Shown: in pieces, positions 60,309 to 64,000 of the stretch
Layout: every line of letters begins with the position of its first letter
How positions within the stretch are numbered: the stretch's first letter is position 1
Assembly: GCF_902833225.1 (NCBI RefSeq)
Contig: NZ_CADFEI010000001.1
Coordinates: 620,001 to 684,000 of the forward strand
Source of the DNA: Burkholderia sp. BCC1644
Lineage (GTDB): Bacteria > Pseudomonadota > Gammaproteobacteria > Burkholderiales > Burkholderiaceae
Length of the DNA stretch: 64,000 nucleotides
Direction of reading: 5' to 3'
The notes under the pieces: model-generated
What the model was told of the DNA's origin: nothing
Seen by the model: the letters and a program-made list of their open reading frames with translations, nothing else
Database searches by the model: none
Position numbers and translations under genes: made by a program

Positions 60309-61901
60309 CTAACGCGCGCGCACCGACACGAACTTCCGCGCGTTGTTGCGCTGGATCAGCACGGCGATCACGTTGCCGCCGCTCGCTTCGAGCGAGGGCA
60401 CGTCGTCCGGCGTCTCGAGCAGCGTGTCGTTGAGTTCCAGGACGACGTCGCCCGGCTGGATGCCCGCCGTCGCGGCCGGGCCGTGCACCGCGTCCACCAT
60501 CATTCCGACCGCGAGCCCCGTCGAACGACGCTCGTCGTCGCTCAGCGCGTGCATCGTCAGCCCCAGGCGGTCGCCTCGGTCGCCCGCGCCGGGGCCTGGT
60601 CGTGCGGCCGCCTTCGGCGCGGCCATGGCCGCTGTCGCAGCCGGTGCATTCCCGGCCGCTTCGTCGGCGCCCGTGATCGTCAGCATCACCGGCGCGCGGT
60701 TGCGGATCACACGCAGCGGCGCCTTCTCGCCGGGTGGTAAGGCGGCAGCCAGGTCGTTCAGTTCTGCCGAGCGGCCGATCGCCTTGTCGCCGAGTTTCAC
60801 GATCACGTCGCCGGGCTTCAAGCCGGCCGCGGCGGCCGGCGAACCCGGCGCGACGCCGTTGACGAGCGCACCCGCCGGACGCGACAGCCCGAATGCCGCG
60901 GCCAGCCCGACGCCGACGTCCTGCACGTCGACGCCGAACGCGTTGCCGGACGGCGCACCGGGCGCTGGTGCCTGAGCCTGTTGCGCCTGCATCTGTGCCT
61001 GCTGTTGCGCCTGCAACTGCGCGCGCACCTTTGCCGCGAATGCGATCGGGATCGCGAACGTCATGCTCGCGTAGCGATCGTTGCCGGTGTAGACCTGCAC
61101 CGCGATGCCGATCACGTCGCCCGCGCGATTGAACACGGGGCCGCCCGAGTTGTCGGGATTCGGCGCGATGTCGGTTTCGAAGAACGGGAATGCGCTGCCG
61201 TCCGGCAACCGGTGCGACGTCGCGCTGACGATGCCGGCCGTCACCGTGTTACCCGATCCGTCCGGCGCGCCGATCGTCATCACCGGTTCGCCCGCGCGGA
61301 CCTTCGACGAATCGCCGACGCGCACGAACGGCAGTTTCGTCGCGTTGACGCGCAGCACGGCGACGTCGCTTTGCGGATCGACGGCCAGCACGGTCGCCTT
61401 GAATTCGCGGCGGTCGGTCAGCCGCACCGTCACGTCGGTCGCCTCGTCGACCACATGGGCCGACGTGAGGATCAGGCCGTCGGCGCTGATGATGAAGCCC
61501 GAGCCGCTACCCGATACCGCGCGCGGCGCCGAGTCGGGCGCCGGCGCCTGTGGCGCCTGTGGTCCTTGTGCTTGCCCCTGCGCCGGCGGCGGCGCGTCGT
61601 GCCGGAAGAATGCGGCGAGCGGATCGTCGGGATCGAGGATCGCGAAGGACGGGCCGCCGGATTGCTGGTCGGGCGCAGTTGCCATGATGGTCACGACCGC
61701 CGGACCGTAGCGGTCGACGATCGCCGGAAAATCGACCGGCATCGCGTAAGGCGCGGCGGGCGCCCTCTGCTTCAGGGCACGCGGCGCGGCGGGCGGCGCG
61801 ACGGTGGCGGCATTGGCAGCCGGCGGCGGCAAAAAAACGGCGAACACGCCCCCGATCAACGCGGTGCGAAGCACGGCGCGAGCAAGCGTCTGGCGAACCA
61901 C
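60309..61901 (-). CDS. HtrA/DegP-like periplasmic serine protease with two PDZ domains
   Basis: Encodes 530 aa from a GTG at 61901 with GGGAGG upstream. A signal peptide (..TALIGGVFAVFLPPPAANA) is followed by a trypsin-like domain with His (TSAHVVDEATD, near 149), Asp (DPQSDVAVLRV, near 179) and Ser (NPDNSGGPVF, near 250), then a Gln-rich linker and two PDZ domains (VNGVAPGSPAAAAGLKPGDVIVKLGDKAI; VHGPAATAGIQPGDVVLELND). It probably degrades or refolds misfolded envelope proteins. The usual Gly two residues before the catalytic Ser is Asp. Confidence 0.9.
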   Translation of the reverse strand: MVRQTLARAVLRTALIGGVFAVFLPPPAANAATVAPPAAPRALKQRAPAAPYAMPVDFPAIVDRYGPAVVTIMATAPDQQSGGPSFAILDPDDPLAAFFRHDAPPPAQGQAQGPQAPQAPAPDSAPRAVSGSGSGFIISADGLILTSAHVVDEATDVTVRLTDRREFKATVLAVDPQSDVAVLRVNATKLPFVRVGDSSKVRAGEPVMTIGAPDGSGNTVTAGIVSATSHRLPDGSAFPFFETDIAPNPDNSGGPVFNRAGDVIGIAVQVYTGNDRYASMTFAIPIAFAAKVRAQLQAQQQAQMQAQQAQAPAPGAPSGNAFGVDVQDVGVGLAAAFGLSRPAGALVNGVAPGSPAAAAGLKPGDVIVKLGDKAIGRSAELNDLAAALPPGEKAPLRVIRNRAPVMLTITGADEAAGNAPAATAAMAAPKAAARPGPGAGDRGDRLGLTMHALSDDERRSTGLAVGMMVDAVHGPAATAGIQPGDVVLELNDTLLETPDDVPSLEASGGNVIAVLIQRNNARKFVSVRAR

Positions 61902-62438
61902 GGTGCACCTCCCCCGGCAGTCGCGGCGACGCCCTGCGCGAGACGCGCAGGCGCCCGACAAGCACCGGTACACGCATCCATTTATAGTCCACGCGGCCTG
62001 TTCGAACATACGAATCGAAACCCGTATGCCGGAGAACAGGGCACGTGCGAAGCCGCGACGGCGGCCGTTTCGAACAAGGCGAGCCGCTCGTCAATCCGAA
62101 TATTTACGGACACGTTCAATTCTGTTTTTCTTTTTTAATCAGATGTTTATATCATGCGATCCCGCAAAAGCACCTCGGCATGAAGCACAACCTGTTTGAT
62201 GTCGACGCGCCCTACGGGCGCGCGTTCAAGCGATTTTCCGCATTGCTCGTCACGCGTTTGCGGGGTCGCTATACCCTTGACCGCCGCCTTCGGGATCTGG
62301 TGCGCATGGTCGCGCCGCTGCCGGTCGCAGTGTGGCGGCCAAGGCTTCCCACTGCACAAGGGCCGGTTCCATATTGCGAATGAACAAATCAGCCGGACAA
62401 ACGTTGCGTGATCGCATGGCGGACATGGTCATGGACGG
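61902..62438. other. Gene-poor region with lower GC (537 bp)
   Basis: Between the HtrA-like gene and the LysE gene. Around 62100-62150 the DNA is markedly AT-rich (TTCTGTTTTTCTTTTTTAATC). An open frame at 62180-62383 (plus, 67 aa, MKHNLFDVDAPYGRAFKRFSALL..) has no recognisable family and may be a gene fragment. Nothing else identified. Confidence 0.45.
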
Positions 62439-63038
62439 TCACTTGACGGCTGAATACAGCAGAGTCCCGGAAAACAAGACCAGCAGCAACGATGCAGAAC
62501 GAAGCAGAGCCGTGATTTGGCTCGGTCCCGATGCCAGGATCCCTGTCACGCGCCCCAGGCTCGCCCAGCCTGCCCCGACGGGCACGAGGATCAGCAGAAA
62601 CGTACCGAACGCGGCGACTCCGTGATTGGCATCATGAAACGCCTGGAGTGGAAATGCCGTGCTTGCAAGCAGAAAAGCCTTCGGATTCAACAGGGTCGCG
62701 ACAAACATGTCTCGTCTCGTCACGGCCTTCGGACGTTGATCATCTTCCAATCGGCCTCGCGTCCACATTTTCGCAGCCAGCAACAGCAGGTACGACGAAC
62801 ACGCAATCTTGATCGCGCTCAAGACCTGAGGATGCTGTACGGCGAGCGCCAGCAACGACATGCCCCAAACAGAGATCGCGGTGACATAGCCTGCCGCCTC
62901 TGCGAGCACGAGTGGCAGCGTCCTTGCCAGTCCCACACTGATTCCCGATGAAAACAGCAGCGTGTTGGTTGGCCCTGGAACGATCAGCACGAGGACCGTA
63001 TAAAAACCCATCGTCACCAATTGATGAATATCCAACAT
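62439..63038 (-). CDS. LysE/RhtB family amino-acid exporter
   Basis: Encodes 199 aa from ATG 63038; a TTG four codons upstream is an alternative. It has six helices, with the N-terminal family motif LVLIVPGPTNTLLFSSGISVGLARTLPLVLAEAAGY and TLLNPKAFLLASTAFPLQAF. It lies 27 bp after the threonine dehydratase gene on the same strand, so it could export threonine, an isoleucine precursor or a related amino acid. Base composition is less GC-rich than the rest of the window. Confidence 0.82.
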   Translation of the reverse strand: MLDIHQLVTMGFYTVLVLIVPGPTNTLLFSSGISVGLARTLPLVLAEAAGYVTAISVWGMSLLALAVQHPQVLSAIKIACSSYLLLLAAKMWTRGRLEDDQRPKAVTRRDMFVATLLNPKAFLLASTAFPLQAFHDANHGVAAFGTFLLILVPVGAGWASLGRVTGILASGPSQITALLRSASLLLVLFSGTLLYSAVK

Positions 63039-63065
63039 AGCCTCGACCAAGGTGATGATCAGTCT

Positions 63066-64000
63066 TCAGCGCCGCTCGTCATGCAGCGATGCCAGATACG
63101 GCGACGCATCGGTTTGTTCGCTGAACTCGAACCGCGTCGCTTCCAGCGCGCTGTACAGCCGCGCGGAATCAGCGCGGTCGCATCGAATACCGATCAGGAC
63201 GCGGCCATAGTCAAACCCTTCGTTCCGGTAGTGAAACAAACTGATATCCCACTCGTCCCCGAACTTCCGCAGAAATTCCAGCAATGCACCTCGGCGCTCC
63301 GGAAACATCACCTCGAAGAGTTTTTCCCTCTCGACGTCGAATGTATCCGTGCCGACGAGTTGATGGCCATGCGTTCGCCATAACGTACTCCCGCCAAGGT
63401 CCGTCGCCCGATACCCGGCCGCCCCAAGGTCCTCGACGATCTTTCGCGCACTTTCGGCACCATACGTCTGCACGCCCACGAAAACCTGCGCCGCGTTCCC
63501 TGTCGTGCGGCGGTAGTCGAATGCGGTCACGACATACTCACCGAGTCGCTCCATGAGTGAGCGAAAGCTCCCGGGATGCTCGGCAATCGAGACGGCGAAA
63601 CGCGCCTCACGGTTTTCGCCGATCGTCGAGCGCTCCGCGATATAGCGCAATTGATCGAAATTCATGTTGGCCCCGGATGCAATTGCAACCAGCGTCGCGC
63701 CCTTCTGCTCGCGTTGTCGCCAGGCCTTCAATCCGGCGAGCGCCAATGCGCCGGATGGCTCGAGAATCGAGCGCGTATCAACAAAAACATCCTTGATCGC
63801 CGCGCACACTTCATCGTTGTTGACCCGCACGATGCCGTCGAGATACTGCTCGCACAATTTGTAGCTGTACGCCCCGACCTGACGGACCGCGACACCATCG
63901 CAAAAGCGACCGACATGCGCAAGCCGAACCGGTGCGCCACCCGCGAGCGCCTGGGACATGCTATCGGCGTCGCTCGGCTCCACGCCGAAAATCTTGATCT
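63066..64000 (-). CDS. ilvA: Threonine dehydratase (biosynthetic type), C-terminal part, 5' end outside window
   Basis: About 311 residues are visible. The first part is the end of the PLP domain (IKIFGVEPSDADSMSQALAGGAPVRLAHVGRFCDGVAVRQVG..EPSGALALAGLKAW, SGANMNFDQLRYIAERS). It is followed by two ACT-like regulatory domains (EARFAVSIAEHPGSFRSLMERLG; FEVMFPERRGALLEFLRKFGDEWDISLFHYRNEGFDYGRVLIGI), as in feedback-inhibited IlvA. It converts threonine to 2-oxobutyrate for isoleucine synthesis. The pairing with a LysE exporter is unusual for a housekeeping ilvA. Confidence 0.9.
   Translation of the reverse strand, partial: IKIFGVEPSDADSMSQALAGGAPVRLAHVGRFCDGVAVRQVGAYSYKLCEQYLDGIVRVNNDEVCAAIKDVFVDTRSILEPSGALALAGLKAWRQREQKGATLVAIASGANMNFDQLRYIAERSTIGENREARFAVSIAEHPGSFRSLMERLGEYVVTAFDYRRTTGNAAQVFVGVQTYGAESARKIVEDLGAAGYRATDLGGSTLWRTHGHQLVGTDTFDVEREKLFEVMFPERRGALLEFLRKFGDEWDISLFHYRNEGFDYGRVLIGIRCDRADSARLYSALEATRFEFSEQTDASPYLASLHDERR

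Noticed and set aside
62180..62383. 67-aa frame as a definite gene
   Set aside because: No recognisable family, no ribosome-binding site, and atypical surroundings; mentioned only within the intergenic entry.

Overview
The window looks like a chromosomal segment of a Burkholderia, most likely the Burkholderia cepacia complex. The basis is the very high GC content, the long antisense open frames typical of such DNA, and the protein set (DUF4148, YXWXGXW and DUF1800/DUF1501 proteins, many LysR and GntR regulators each beside a small catabolic unit, and a nitrate reductase fused to a CysJ-like flavoprotein). I see no rRNA, tRNA, CRISPR array or insertion sequence. Placement on a secondary chromosome is only a guess.

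Layout. 1-2.2 kb: the tail of a LuxR-type regulator, an exported hypothetical protein and a tyrosine recombinase. 2.2-8.1 kb (minus strand): what looks like a self-contained ECF sigma-factor regulon, made of sigma factor, membrane anti-sigma candidate, CpxP-like protein, two YXWXGXW proteins, a mini-lipoprotein and a DUF1800/DUF1501 pair. Its two transcription units are preceded by nearly identical 28-bp elements. 8.4-10.5 kb: a Tat-exported purple acid phosphatase-like enzyme. 10.7-17.9 kb: a GntR-controlled catabolic cluster (FAD amine/amino-acid oxidase, MFS transporter, DapA-family lyase, aldehyde dehydrogenase) followed by a YddG-type exporter. 18-23.6 kb: LysE and TauE exporters with regulators, then D-serine dehydratase with a divergent LysR gene. 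24-27.5 kb: a DUF4148 protein, and a polyamine-type binding protein overlapping a diguanylate cyclase. 27.7-31.1 kb: a hexuronate unit (UxuR-like regulator, UxuA, MFS) with UxuR/ExuR-type boxes. 31.2-35.6 kb: a MocR regulator and a sulfite/nitrite reductase with its DUF934 partner. 35.7-39.6 kb: an mprF/lpiA-acvB operon for aminoacyl-lipid metabolism. 40-42.7 kb: small redox and heme-binding genes.

42.9-54.7 kb is the most interesting part, the nitrate assimilation locus. narK-nirB-nirD-(nasA::cysJ fusion) and cobA-nasT-nasS diverge from a 669-bp control region. Both sides of that region carry a sigma-54 promoter match. Each predicted RNA starts at or within about 5 nt of a hairpin with an A1/G4 hexaloop, and has a second such hairpin whose 3' part is the 5' arm of a terminator (strong on the nas side, weak on the cob side). 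Two NtrC-like sites sit between the promoters. This reads as a two-sided NtrC plus NasT (ANTAR) antitermination switch in which the regulator's own operon and the siroheme-synthesis gene are also controlled.

54.8-60.1 kb: uracil-DNA glycosylase family protein, YkgJ cysteine-cluster protein, AraC regulator, FAH-family hydrolase, DUF4303 protein and a Bcr/CflA-type MFS transporter. 60.3-64 kb: an HtrA-like protease, a stretch of lower GC, a LysE exporter and a threonine dehydratase cut by the right edge.
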